Origin: Cyanoderma ruficeps
Taxonomy: Eukaryota > Chordata > Aves > Passeriformes > Timaliidae
DNA: 64,000 bases
NCBI GenBank assembly: GCA_008694505.1
Contig: VZDJ01000097.1
Span: 1,152,591 to 1,216,590, forward strand
Direction of reading: 5' to 3'
Shown here: piece after piece, positions 11,426 through 24,065 of the stretch
Position numbering within the stretch: position 1 is the stretch's first letter
How the letters are laid out: every line of letters starts with the position of its first letter
The notes under the pieces: model-generated
What the model was told of the DNA's origin: nothing
Databases searched by the model: none
Seen by the model: the letters and a program-made list of their open reading frames with translations, nothing else
Made by a program: the position numbers and the translations under genes

Positions 11426-11939
11426 CATATTTTTTTAAAAAAAGTTGGTATTTATAAAAAAAAAATTAAGATCCCCTAACCTGAAAACTAAGACAACAAG
11501 AACTATGAAAGAAAAGCTGATTTCCCCCTCCAACTCTATTTCTCCACATCAGAAGTACTGAAAAAAACCCCAGAACTGTGCTGGATCCCAAATGACACCA
11601 GCACTTCCCCACTGCTTCAAAGCCATCATTTATAGACACTGCCTTGAGATACTACTGCGTTTGCCACACCAGAAACATGCTGGAGCTCCACTCCTCTTGT
11701 TTGTGCCTCTAAGTTTTAAACTCAAACTGAAAACATCACAAATTTAGGTCCTTGCATATTCTCCTATTTCTTTATTCCCAGCCTCATCTCAGAGACCACA
11801 AAGGAGCATTTATTCACTGCATAACCTCAGCTTTCTCTCTGCTGAACCAACCAGCCAAGCTGCACTGTAAATGTCAACACTACTGAAATCCTTTACTACA
11901 GATTTCCCCCCCATTTAAACTTACTGGCTAAAAACAAAG

Positions 11940-11941
11940 AA

Positions 11942-11974
<33 letters not shown>

Positions 11975-12027
11975 GTTATTGTTATTATTGTTATTATTGT
12001 TATTATTGTTATTACTATTATTATTCT
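11940..12027. repeat. (ATT)n / (ATTGTT)n microsatellite
   Basis: About 85 bases of ATT with regular ATTGTT interruptions. A perfect hairpin follows 20 bases later. Confidence 0.95.
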
Positions 12028-12046
12028 GAAGGGATGCGTTCTTCAC

Positions 12047-12073
12047 ACAAGCAGCACATTTTGTGCTGCTTGT
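12047..12073. repeat. Perfect 12-bp stem hairpin
   Basis: ACAAGCAGCACA, a TTT loop, and TGTGCTGCTTGT form an exact inverted repeat. It is intronic; I see no RNA gene signature beyond the stem. Confidence 0.85.
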
Positions 12074-14209
12074 CAGCACATTTTTCTGTGGCATTGTTCT
12101 ATTATCTCTATATTATCTTTGATCTCTGCTTTCACACTGCAAGAGCTCCAATCTTAGCATTCCTATTTCTTTGAACACATTCCCTAGTGCCTGCATTTTA
12201 TGCAGAAACGCTACCATGACAAAAGGCCCCCTTGAAGGCCACCCATACCCACCACTTGTACCTGAGACACCAGCCACACAGATGGTGGACACTACTACAG
12301 CTGTCTATTAATCTAATCCAACAGTTGCACTCTGCTTTCCCCATCTGTTCCCAAATGCACTTATTGGATCTTGGCCTAGTTCTTTGAAATACGGATAATT
12401 TAGCTGAAAGTGTTTGCAATGCCCAGAAAAATAGGAGTCTCATCATTCGCTGATGGTCCCAAAATGCTCCTGGGATTTATGGTAGAGAGTTATCTTATTC
12501 ACACCAGGCAGGAGCAGACAACAGAGCACAGTGCAAGCAAATGCATCTCACACATCATAAGTCATCTCACTATAAAAGAAAGAGAATATATCAATCCCTC
12601 TCTTTCCCTGGCACATAATTAACCCCTAAAACCTTGGGGAAAGAGCCCTTGTAAGTGTCTCACCCCGAAACTTAACCCCCTACAAAGGGCTAAAGAAACC
12701 ACATTATTGCAATAGTCAAAGAGAAACATCAAAAGGCTCATGCACACAAGGTCTATAAGATGATTTTTCATCCTTTTCCCAAAATTAGAAACATTCCATT
12801 ATTCAATGGATCTCAAGCACCTGTACAATCATTTAAGTTGCAGTACAGCACACCTGTGACCCTTGTAAATAAAGCCTCATAATTCAAATTCTTTAAAGCC
12901 CACATGCTCAGAATTGACAGACATCAATCTTCTCCTCCAGTTAGAGAGCCCTTCACTTTGATAAGCTTTCAAGTTGTCAGGCCTACATTTAAGACCAGGA
13001 AAAGCATGCACTGACAGAACATGTGCTGTATTGTGAATGAAAAGAGGTTAAGCAACTGACTTAACCTTCAGGCCAGCAGGAATCAGAATAAGTGGAGTTT
13101 AAGGCCACCCCGTGGAGCAGAGGACCATCACCCTGCTGCACTTTCTCAAATGCAAACCCACCAACTTTCTATGAGAAATGTAAAGGCAGCAGCAGCAATT
13201 CCTTCTGCTTTCCAATGCTGTATATGAAACTGCTGCCCTATTCCTCCTAAACACTAAACCCCAAAATAACCCATTGAACTCTCAAGAAGCCCATTTAGAT
13301 TCTGATTTAGCTCCAAACTTGCCACCTTCATCACTGCTGATTTTTAGGCCAAATGCAGAGCTCAGAATTCTGTTGTCACATTTACAGAAAAGCACAAGCC
13401 AAAGATCAGTCAGTGTTTCAACAAAAATTAAAATATTGAGACATTCTATAAATAAACATCACAGCCTGACCCACTTTCCTAAGGGGGATAGAAATAATTC
13501 CTTTTATTTTCTTCCTGACATTCAAAAATTTTAAGCTACTACACAGTAGTGTTACCTGCTGGGAAAAGTGATCCCTTAAAAAATAAAAGTAGTCAGGAAG
13601 AAGACTGCTGTTAACTTCTGTTTGGTCCGGGCCTTAAAACCAGATTTTGACACAGATCCTCAGATACAGATGCCTAAAATAGTCATAGTACACCCCAAAA
13701 TCCAGAGTGGCATTTGTAAACCAACAGAATGATAATTCCTTGATTTTTTAAAGCAGGGCTTTGGCTGAAACAACATCATAAGAACATGTGAAGATCAGGG
13801 AATTGATAATGAAAATATTCTGTTTATTAATGAAACAAATTTTCAGCCAATATCCTAATTTAATGACACCATGATCGACCAATATGGAAAATATTCAAGG
13901 ATGCCACAAGTAGTAAAAATAATACAACAGCAAAGGAGCCTTTTACACATCAAATATTAAATCTGAAAGGAGGAGGGAGTGTGGTCCCCCAGAAAAAAAA
14001 GTCTGTACATTTATATGATACAAGGATATTCTGTCTGTACCAAAAATGTCCTTCTCCTCACACATACTACTGTAAAGAATGAAAGGCATGTTTGTCTTGA
14101 AGGAGGGGACCGAGAATTTCATTGAGGGGAGAAGTCCACAGAGCGCCAATAATAAAATGAACCAACAATTCATCACTATAATATCCTAAAATCCATTTCA
14201 ATTGTTCCG
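12074..14209. other. Unique intron 1 sequence
   Basis: About 2.1 kb, A/T-rich, with no repeat, exon or RNA gene recognised. The same is true of 15273-16459, 16841-17689 and 17926-19336. Confidence 0.75.
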
Positions 14210-14429
14210 TTTTCTACCTCATTACAGTGAATCTGCTCCCAGACATACTCCCTTCAGCCACATGACATCCCTCTCCTGGCAGTCCCTCCAGCACACCAAA
14301 CTGAAGGATTGTGCACAGGCACTCAGGCAGGACTGGGAGGGCTGGCTCAGGGAGCAGAGCCCAGGTCAGCACCAGCGCTGGCCCAGGAATCCAGCTGAGT
14401 TTCCAGCTCTGCTCCCTCCCACTAACAGC
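14210..14429 (+). mobile_element. Possible diverged 5' part of a CR1 ORF2
   Basis: Sequence immediately upstream of the recognisable ADDTKL block continues GC-rich without a clear border (CTGGGAGGGCTGGCTCAGGG). It may be degraded CR1 ORF2 or unique sequence. Confidence 0.35.
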
Positions 14430-14600
14430 TGATGACACCAAGCTGAGCAGTGAGGGTGACACACCTGAGGGATGGAATGGCACCCAACGGGACCTGGACA
14501 GACTGGAGAGGCGGGACAGTGCAAAAGTCATGAGGTTCAACAAGGCCAAGGGCAAGGTCCTGCACCTGGGCTGGAGCAAGCCAGAGCACAAACACAGGGT
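14425..14600 (+). pseudogene. CR1 reverse transcriptase remnant
   Basis: The plus-strand translation has ADDTKLSS, then DTPEGWNGTQRDLDRLE and KVMRFNKAKGKVLHLGWSK, matching the region after the reverse transcriptase catalytic box of CR1 ORF2 (A-D-D-T-K-L). Only this short part is recognisable and it runs into 3' UTR-like sequence; it is a dead fragment. Confidence 0.85.
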
Positions 14601-15272
14601 GGGCAGGGAATGGCTGGAGAGCAGCCCTGGGGAGGAGGACTTGGGGATGAGAGCTGGACATGACCCAGCCCAGAACCCCCCGAGCCCTGGGCTGATGCCA
14701 GCGTGGGCAGCAGGGGAGGGGGATTCTGCCCCCCTGTGCCCCCTGATGTGATTCCCCACGGGCAGAGCTGCCCCAGCCCTGGGGCCAACAGCAGAAGGAC
14801 GTGGAGCTGCTGGAGAGAGTCCAGAGGAGGCCCCGGAGCTGCTGCAGGGCTGGAGCCCCTCTGCTCTGGAGCCAGGCTGGGAGAGCTGGGAATGTTCCCC
14901 TGGAGAAGGGAAGGCTCCAGGGAGAGCTCCCAGCCCCTGGCAGGGCCTGAAGGGGCTCCAGGAGAGCTGCAGAGGGACTGGGGCCAAGGCCTGGAGGGAC
15001 AGGACACAGGGAATGGCTTCCCACTGGGAAAGGGGACATTGGGCTGGGATCTTGGGAATCAGGAATTCCTGGCTGGGAGGGCAGGCAGGCCCTGGCATAG
15101 GGTGCCCAGGTTTGCTGTGGCTGCTCCTGGATCCCTGGCAGTGCCCAAGGACAGACTGGATGAGGCTTGGATCACCCTGGGATAGTGAACAGGCTCCCTG
15201 CCCATGGCAGGGGCTTTGGAAATAGATGTCTTTAAGGGCCCTTCAACCCAAATCATTCTAGGATTCTGTCTT
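14430..15272 (+). mobile_element. CR1, long subfamily B copy
   Basis: About 840 bases ending CATTCTAGGATTCTGTC. It matches 3120-3990 in inverted orientation almost base for base over roughly 700 bases: both translate to GFCPPVPP…GQSCPSPGANSRRTW on the shared strand. Exon 2 lies between the two copies. Confidence 0.93.
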
Positions 15273-16459
15273 CTAGCACCTGCAGAAACAATTAGAAATA
15301 AGCACCCAACTTCACAATATAAAAAAGCAACACTTATGTTTGCCAATATCCACAGAAAGAAAGATGGGAACAAAAAAGCTGTCTCCTAATTTTTGGTTTT
15401 ACAGAAACTTCTCATTTCCACATATATATTGGTACAGAATTGTAAACATATCCACAAACACTACCAGTTTTTCTCCCTTCCCTTTTCTAGTTAAGCCAGC
15501 TGTTCCTCCCTCCCACAGACTGTTGTGCTAAATTCATTATCACAGCAAGAAAAAGAACATTTGCAACCCCTTGCAGAAAAGCACAAGTGGCATTTTCCCC
15601 AAACAACTCACATTAATGAAAGCATTTTCACACTACATAGGAAAAAAAAAAAGAGCTAAATACCAAACACTTGAAGTATCTAATGAAGACAGGTGTACAC
15701 AGTTGGCTTCCTCAAGAAGTTCCCCTTTGTAAAGTAGAACAAAACTCAAAAAAAAAGAATAATCCAGATGACTTGAAATTAGGCAGGACTATATCAACAT
15801 ACGAAAAAAGTGAATACCAAGCACTCATCCAGCTGCACGTTCTCACTCACACCTATGGGATGGGAAGTCACCTGCAGCAGTTTATACTCAAGCATGCAGC
15901 CAAAATCCTGGCTTAGCAAATGGAAAAAAGATCAGACTTCATGTAGCTTTTATTAAATCATCTTAATCCCTTAAATGAAAACTTTCTACTGCTGGCACAG
16001 GTGACTTTAACCACACAGGATTACTCCACTAGCCAGCCTAAGCTTTTCCATCAGCTTCTAGGAAGAATGAAATAAACTCATGGTGCTCAAACCATCCCAG
16101 TGTTTATTTAAGAGCCTGCACAAATAAACCAAATGTGAAAGTCATCCAGTAACTCAACAGCTGCAAACTCCAGGACATGAAGAGTTGGAGGGACTTTCAA
16201 ACGCCAGAGTGTGTTTGTCAGTCTCACTGTGACCAGTCTAAATCCCTTAGAGAATGAGATGGGTTTAGGCACTATAGATTGCTATGCCTTACTAAATGCA
16301 TCTGCACAATAAATTTTACAATCCAGATCAGTATTTCCTAACCCACCAACAGAAATTCTTGGGTATTAAAACACCAAACCTTGATTCCTTACCAGGACAG
16401 AAGATGCAGCAAGAAAATTTGGTTTTGCTTCTGGAAAAAGAAAATCCTTCTACAAAATA

Positions 16460-16840
16460 AAACTAGGCTGGGAGATCTGGGAATGTTCCCCTGGAGATGA
16501 CAAGGCTCCAGGGAGACTTTAGAGCCCCTTCAAGAGCCTAAAGGGGTTCCAGGAGAGCTGGAGAGGGACTGGGGACAAGAGATGGAGGGACAGGACACAG
16601 GGAATGGCTTCCCACTGCCAGAGGGCAGGGATGGATGGGATACTGGGAAGCAATTATTCCCTTTGAGGGTGGTTGGGCCCTGGCACAGGTGCCCAGAGCA
16701 GCTGGGGCTGCCCCTGGATCCCTGGCAGTGCCCAAGGCCAGGTTGGACAGTGGGAGGTGTCCCTGCCATGGCAGGGGTGGCACTGGATGGGCTTTCTTAA
16801 GGTCCCTTCCAACCTAAAACATCCTGGGATTCTATGACTT
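16460..16840 (+). mobile_element. CR1 3' fragment
   Basis: Runs from CTAGGCTGGGAGATCTGGGA to AAGGTCCCTTCCAACCTAAA and CTGGGATTCTATGAC. Confidence 0.92.
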
Positions 16841-17689
16841 TTTTAGCATACTTTAATCAAGCAAAGACTACATGAAACCATTTTATTTTTGGAACAAACT
16901 TTGAAAATATAGAAACAATACACTCATTGGCACATTACACAGAATTTGTGGTTTGTGTCAATGCTGCCTTAGCAACAGTCTCGCTACAGTACTTTTATAA
17001 TCCAAGACTTGTTAGCATTTTTTTCTAGGATAAGTAGCTCTGGAGTGTTTGTCTGTGACACACTCTTGGTTCAGGGAAGGTCACTCTGAAGCCTCCTGAT
17101 TCTTTAGCTGCAGAGGCAGATGTTCCTGCATGGGGGGGCTGGGGATAGGTTTATCTTTTCTTGTAGTAAGGCAGTGTCTAACATGCAGATCCTTGATAAT
17201 CACTACAAAGAAACTCTTTCTTCAAAAAAAATCAAGAACACAAAGCAATAAATCCAACAGACAAACAGACCAATTAGAAAAATACCACAACTGTGGACAT
17301 CTGACCCAGCCAGCAAAGAGCTAAACTCCCTGAGGGAAGACGTAGCTGCAAAAATCATTGCTTACATCACCAGCTCGGCCATATGCATGCACCTCTCCTA
17401 TTGCTTCCAAAATGACTTTGAAAGGAGTTATTCTGGGATGGCAGTGGGGAAAAAATGAAATTCCATCTGCTCGCAACAGATTTGTGACAACAAAAACAAA
17501 GACAGTGGCTCAACACTAGTTATGCAAAGTTTTGAAATAACCCCTCACTTTGCTACCAAGCTGAACATGACTGACAGGCCACCTCTCTACTAAAGAACTC
17601 TAGGGGAAGTCACAACTTCTTATTTAGGATTCAGTTATCACCAATCTTTCCTCATTCTGGTAATGTCCATAGGAAATGGCCCTAAGATG

Positions 17690-17925
17690 AAGGAAGGTTT
17701 AGATTAGATATTAGGAAGAAATTATTCTCTACAGGAGAGATAAGGCCCTGGCACGGGTTGCCCACAGCAGCAGTGGCAGCTCCACCCCGGTAGCGTCCAA
17801 GGTCAGGCTGGACGGGGCTTGGAGCAGCCTGGGATAGTGCAAGGTGTTCCTGCTAATGGCAGTGGAATGGAATAACATGATCTTTAAGGTCCCTTCTAAT
17901 CCAAACTATTCCATGGTTCTAAAAG
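17690..17925 (+). mobile_element. CR1 3' fragment
   Basis: GATATTAGGAAGAAATTATT through CTTTAAGGTCCCTTCTAATC and ATTCCATGGTTCT. Confidence 0.92.
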
Positions 17926-19336
17926 CCTGTTTGCACTAACAAGGAATTATGCACAAAATACTCCTGTGCTTAAGTTTATTAAGAAAAAGAAGAAAGGAAA
18001 AGGTTTTGCTTTGTTCTACTTTCCCATTTAGCTTCCTATATTTTCATTTAATTATTCATAACCAAAATGGCTTAAAATATTATTTATAAGAGAAACACTA
18101 ACCACCCCCAGTCCACACTCTTAAGCCTATAACGAAAAGTTCATTCCTGCCTTAAAACTGCTTAAGCAAAGAAATGATACTTCACCATATCCTATGACAG
18201 AGCACTAGGGAGAAGCACTTATGCGGAGTCCTCCAGAGCAGAAACTCATGAGCCACTTCACATGGAGTGCTTCCCTCCAGCACACTCCAACACGGCTGCA
18301 CTGTCCGTGCTCAGAAGCATTCCAAGGTGTTGATGTGACTTGGGTGTATACCAGGCTCTTTTCCTCTTGGATATATTTTTGTTCAAGGCCCAAAGCAATT
18401 CTTTGCTCTCCTGTGGGGCTGAGGAACACATACTGCTGTAGCTGTGTATAACACCGAGGTATAACAGTGAGAGCAATCTTGGTGTCAGCCCTTATTTCAG
18501 ATATTTAACACAATAAATACCAAACTTCAGGTCAAAGGAGGAAATTCCAGCTGAACGTTTCCCAGACCTAATCATAGATGCATCAATGCATCATAAGGTC
18601 AGTACTTCCTCTCATCTCCTGTGCTTTAAATTAATCTGTCAGAAGTAATTTATAGCACAAGGAATAAGCAGTGAAGCAATCACGGAGATAAATTCCTCTC
18701 AGACATATGAAAAATCCCAAGGTAGCAGGCACTGGACAACAGCTTTCCATTTTGTTCTTATGCTAAAATTATCTATGCAAATGTACAAATAAAAATTCAT
18801 AGTTTCATGACAAAAATAATTTAAAATATGTCGGCACAACGTTTCCTAGGAAACTTTAAAACTCCCACATCCAATTACAGCCCCTTCAAGTATCCCAAGT
18901 ATCTGGACCACAAGAGCTTGACCAGGGGTGGTTCCCATAGCCCAGGTCATATCAAACCCCTGTTACACCTGAACACACAGAGCTGAAACCTCAAAATGGA
19001 AACATGATTCCCAAAGCAGAGGGCAAGTGGTGCCCAGCTCTCAGAAATGTCACTGGCTGAGATGAGCTCTGGGAAGAAGGAGAGCTGTCACAGTAGTCTG
19101 TGACAGGGACAAGGAAGAACAGGTTGGAGACCTAACTTGTTTTTCCCCTCCATCCCACCCGCGGGAACAGCTGCTTTCCCGCCTGCCAAGAGCTCTGAAG
19201 TACTATTTTGAGGTTTTTGCATCTCATTATTTAATTTATTTATTAAAGCCTGATAGGGGAAAAGGGAAGCAAAACTTGCTCAAAACATTTGAGTTTTATT
19301 TAGATTAAGACAGGCTGTTCAAACTGGCTCAAATGG

Positions 19337-20005
19337 TTCCACTAATTACAATCCCTAGTTTAGAAAGAGTAGAAGCAATTCTTGGTTAGGTCCTACAGCT
19401 GCAGAGCTCTTCACTTAGGGGTGAGTTTCTCATCTCAGCAAGTTTAACAAGCAGGGTTTAAAGCACACAGCAATTCCCAAACCATGAAATGGCATTTCCC
19501 AGGAAATTAGTCAAGTTAAAATTGAGCCGTAAAATTAAAGCCCCTTTACAGCTCCCCATTAGTTAAATATTACAGGTGAGGAAGCAGCAGCTGGCACAGA
19601 CACAGCACGAGCACTGCCCCAGTTAAAGGAAGGCTACTGCGACTAACAGAATCACAGAATCACTGGGGTTGGAAAAGACCGCCAGGATCACCCAGTCCAA
19701 CCTGTGACCTTCCCCCACCTTGTCCATCAGCCCAGAACACCGAGTGCCACATCCAGTCATTCCTTGGACACCGCCAGGGATGGGGAATGCACCACCTCCC
19801 TGGACAGCCCTTTCCAAGGCCTGAGCACTCTTTCCATGAGGAAATTCCTGCTGCTGTCCACCCTGCGCCTCCTCTGGCCCAGCCTCAGGTCGTTCCCTCT
19901 CCTCCTGTCCCTGTTCCCTGGGAGCACAGCCCGACCCCCCCGGCTGTCCCCTCCTGGCAGGGACTTGTGCAGAGCCACAAGGTCCCCCTGAGCCTCCTTT
20001 GCTCC
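19337..20005 (+). repeat. Segmental duplication, intron 1 copy
   Basis: From TCCACTAATTACAAT to about the AGCCTCC block this matches 39043-39715 with few differences, in the same orientation. The first 310 bases (19337-19648) are not CR1 but unique-looking sequence (for example GCAGAGCTCTTCACTTAGGG); the remainder is the 3' part of a CR1. Sharing of the sequence next to the CR1 3' end shows that a block was copied, not that two CR1s inserted independently. Confidence 0.9.
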
Positions 20006-20530
20006 AGGCTCAGCCCCTTCCCAGCTCCCTCAGGAATTCTCCAGCCCCTTCCCAGCTCCTTTCCCTTCCCTGGACACGCTCCAACCCCTCCAGGGCTCTC
20101 CAGAGCTGCCCCAGCACTGGAGGTGCCCCAGCAGTGCCAGCACAGGGGACAAGAACACTGCCCTGGCCCTGCTGCCACCCCAGAGCTGGCACAGCCCAGG
20201 GGCCACTGGCCCCCTGTCCACCTGTGCTCATTGTCCAGCAGCTGTCACCAGCACCCTCAGTGCCTTTTCCAGCCCCTCTGCCACCTGGAGTGCTCCATGA
20301 GGTTGCTGCAACTCAAGTGCAGGACTCAGCACCTGGCCTTGTTGACCCTCAATTCCATGGTCACAGCCCATCAGTCCAGCTGCCCAGACCCCTTAGCAGA
20401 ACTTCCTACCCTCCAGCAGACTGATACTTCCACAGAATTTTGTGTCATCTGCAAACTTACTAAGGGTGCACTTGATCCCCTCATCCAGATAATCAATAAA
20501 ATACTAAATAGGACTGGACCAAGACTGAGC
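19650..20530 (-). mobile_element. CR1, long copy
   Basis: The 3' tail AGAATCACAGAATCACTGGG is on the left. It extends through GAGCACAGCCCGACC to AAACTTACTAAGGGTGCACT. The first part is shared with 39355-39715 by duplication. Confidence 0.93.
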
Positions 20531-23114
20531 TAATACCTGTTAGTATCAGCTCAGCTAACCCTGACCCAAACTCTCCAAAGCAAGGCGGACAAGCAGCATT
20601 TAGACCTTTGCCATCAACTCCATCACAAATTACATGATTTTTTTTTTTTGTTTGTTTCCCCCTCTCCTAAATAACTGTCTGGTATTTCAGAGACAGAAAA
20701 GGCAAGACTTGCTAAATACTGAATGCTCATTTTTAAGATCTGGACCATTAATTTCAAAGTTTAACTCAAGTCACTATTTTCTATGTGTAGGCAACAGTTT
20801 TAAGACTGAATCCAAAAGTGTTTCATGGACGACAAACACAGAAAAACCTTGAAAGCCTACAGGGCTTTACAGGCAAAGACAATTATTAAACTCACCCACA
20901 GGACCTTTCACAACACCGCTTTAACACCGGAGGGAAACAGGAGAGTCTTGCACAGTTTATACTAAATTTGCTGCTGCTTTGGAACCCAAATAAATTTAGT
21001 TACTATGACACATTTGCTACCTCAGTGAGACATAGGATTTCACGGTGTCAATGTTGGTTCCATAATGATCAATAAGTAATTCCCTCATGGACAAAAGCCA
21101 TGGCTGATGTATTTATTAGGAGTTTGGTCCGAGCTGTCTCTTGCCTGTGATCCTCACTGTTCCATACCAAAAAGCAGACATTTTCCCAGGGCTCTCCATT
21201 CTCCTTTCTCTGCAGACAAAATTATTTCTACATGAGCAGTGGTGTGACTTGTCAATAAGCACAGGCTGCTCTGCCAAACAAGCCTGGAGACTCCCAGACC
21301 TCACCCAGCCACTAATTTGCAAGGCACTTTGCATCCTCCTATCCCAGTCACATTCCCACAATTCCCTAACACAGGGGCATTGGCAAGAGGAGGACTTTAT
21401 GAAAGACTCAGTGTAATGAAGCATTACATAAAAATTACATGTTAATTCAAAACTCCTGCAAGGTTGCTAACAGAATCACTCAAGCACTCCATTAAAAACA
21501 ATCACTTCTTAACCCCAAAAACAAATAAAAAATAATTTATGCAAATAAATGAGGAGGAAGAGTAATTTGCAAACATACCTTATTGTAATTTTACATAAAA
21601 ACTTTAACATAACTTTTGCACAGGTTCCACCATTCCACACCAAAAATACAACATCCCACATGAGGCGTTTACCTGCATTTTTGAAATCGTTGAAAGATAC
21701 AATGGTTGAAATTAGTGATTCAATCCTCTAGGCACAAACTTTATCACATGAACAGTGACTACACATCACACAAGGCATCAAAACTGGGAGAACAGAATTT
21801 CCAGCAGAAAGCTAGAAACATAAAACCTTGTGCTTCAAAAAAAACAAAAACAAACAAAAAAATCACAACACTGTAAGGAAAGGAAAAAAAAAATCACTTC
21901 CTGCACATTCGTTTTATATATAGAAGAACACCTATGAAGCTCCCAGAGGGTCATGATTGTCAGGACTGATCAAGCAGTGGGTTTGGGGTGAACTTCAGCT
22001 CCAGACAGAAAGCAGAGGGGGAGACCCCCCCAGCCTGCTCTGCTGTCAGCAGCTCTCCATGAGAAGTGATAACATACACACATTGTTTTGCTCAAATTGA
22101 TTCCATTTGAGGCTGATGTTCTGTATTAAGAATGTGACAAGCCTTTATACATCTAGTTAAATTTTAATATAAAAGTATTTTTACCATTAGAGAAAAAGCT
22201 GATGTGGTGACAATTAAGAAATAAAGTATCCAGCTCCCAGTGAGCTGGAGAGCAATGTGTAACCAAAAATAATAACAAAAAAATATTTCTAAAATAACTT
22301 AATATGGTTTTAAAGGGAAGATGGCATGACAAAATGTTGTACAATTACTGACTTCCAGTTTCTAGTCTGAGTAGATGTCACTGGGTTGTAGATGGAGAGA
22401 TGCAGAGGATCGTGGAATGAGTGGTGCTGGAGTGAATCATCAATGTCCCTGCATTGACCACGAGGACTTGTCCCGTTTAAAAATCACCTTCAGTAATTGA
22501 AAGAGTAATTTCAGTTTAGTACCCACGAAGCACTGTGGAATGAACACCACCAGGTTCTTAGACTGGTAAGAAACAGCTGCAGGCCAAGAGCATTTGCTGA
22601 TCAACAGACATAAAAAACTTACAGAAAAATGACAGCCACAGCTCCTAAAAACAAAACCAGAAAAATTGTCTTTGCAAACACGCGATTAAAAGGAAAACAA
22701 CTGATCAGAGGGTGACGATATTACCCAGGAGATACTCCTACCAGGGTTTTGAACCACAGTATCATTTTTCCTTCTCCTCTCTGCCTTTTTCCTTTGTCTT
22801 CTGAAATGCATCATTGTGACATGTAACCATTCAAAGAACCAATTACTGTTTCTGGGTCTTTTTTTTTTATATATAACTTCATCTTAACAGGCTTTTTCTG
22901 TAAATCCCCATGAGTGCAATGCCACCTCAGCCCCATTCTGTCACTTCATCCCCCCTGCTCTGCCTGGATAATAGTGTGATCTCTGCACCCAGCCTCCACC
23001 ACGACATCATCAGTGATGTAAGAAGTGCACATCCCTTTACCCAGGTAAAGGGATATAAATAATACTAGATCAGGTTCCAGCTCCAACTTCCTACCCTTTC
23101 CCTTTCTTTCGCAG
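20531..23114. other. Unique intron 1 sequence
   Basis: Low-complexity A-rich patches occur at 21838-21895; otherwise I see no feature. 24066-25445 and 25706-27289 are similar. Confidence 0.75.
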
Positions 23115-23517
23115 TGTGAGGAACACTCACTCACCAATAAAGTTGAAAGAGCACAAAGTCATTGAAGCAAAATCTATTTATCAATATAAATGCGGCAGCT
23201 CAGTCAGGTGCATCTCACTGAGGAGGAACGCCTCCCCTAAAACATACAAACCTTTATGATCTTTCCCAGTCGGGAATATCCCTGTCCCCTCTCTGACTGG
23301 CTGGGTACTCAGGAACTTACATTCTTTCTGACGACCGACTGCACTCAAACCAACACCTCCTTCGCTCTCCCCTTTCTCTCCCTCCTAAAAAAATTCAGTT
23401 AACTCCCTTTTCCTCCCTTCCACACTCCCTCCCAAGGCCTAGCCTTGTGCTAGCTACATCTTTGCCTTTAAGTATATATTCTTATGGCTGAAACAAAACA
23501 TTATTTTATCTCTCACA
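23115..23517 (-). mobile_element. Solo LTR of an endogenous retrovirus
   Basis: A 403-base element with perfect 6-base inverted ends on the minus strand: TGTGAG…CTCACA. On that strand it has a purine-rich U3-like part, a CATAAAGG promoter-like box, ATAAATAGATTTTGC as a possible polyadenylation region and a short U5-like end. There is no second LTR, internal region or open frame, so it is a recombined solo LTR. Flanks GCAG and ACAG match only partly as a target duplication. It directly abuts the CR1 3' tail that begins at 23518. Family not assigned. Confidence 0.65.
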
Positions 23518-24065
23518 ACAGAATCATGAAATGGTTTGGGTTGGAAGAGATCTTAAAGCCCACCCAATTCCAAACCCCCACCACGGGCAGGGACACCTTA
23601 CACTATTCCAGATTGCTCCAAGCTCCATCCAACCTGACCTTGGACACTTCCAGAGATGGGGCAGCCACAGCTGATCTGGGCAATCTGTACCATCTCACCA
23701 CCCTCATTATAAAAAGCTTCTTCCTTATATCCAATCTAAATCAACATTGTCCCTGTTTGAAGCCATTCCTCCTTGTCCTCTCTCGCCAAGTCTCTTTAAG
23801 TCTTTCTTCTCAACTCCTTTCTCTTACTAGAAGGCCACAATTAGGTCACCCCAGAGCCTTGCCTTCTCCAGACTGAACAATTCCAATTCTTTCAGCCTTT
23901 CCTCACAGCAGAGCTGCTCCATCCCTCTGACCATCCTGGTGCCTCCTCTGGGCTCGCTCCAACAGCTCCAGGTCCTCCCTGTGCTGGGGGCCCAGAGCTG
24001 GAGGTAGCTCTGCAGTCGAGGTCTCACCTGAGAGGGGCAGAATCCCCTCCCTCAGCCTTTCTTTT
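23518..24065 (-). mobile_element. CR1 copy
   Basis: The 3' tail AGAATCATGAAATGGTTTGG is on the left, then CTTGGACACTTCCAGAGATG and TAGAAGGCCACAATTAGGTC further 5'. Confidence 0.92.

Noticed and set aside
14214..15098. 294-codon minus-strand open frame
   Set aside because: It is the antisense of a CR1 element; the same false frame appears in the inverted copy at 3261-3875.
19787..20533. 248-codon plus-strand frame
   Set aside because: It is the antisense of a CR1; no host protein similarity was seen.
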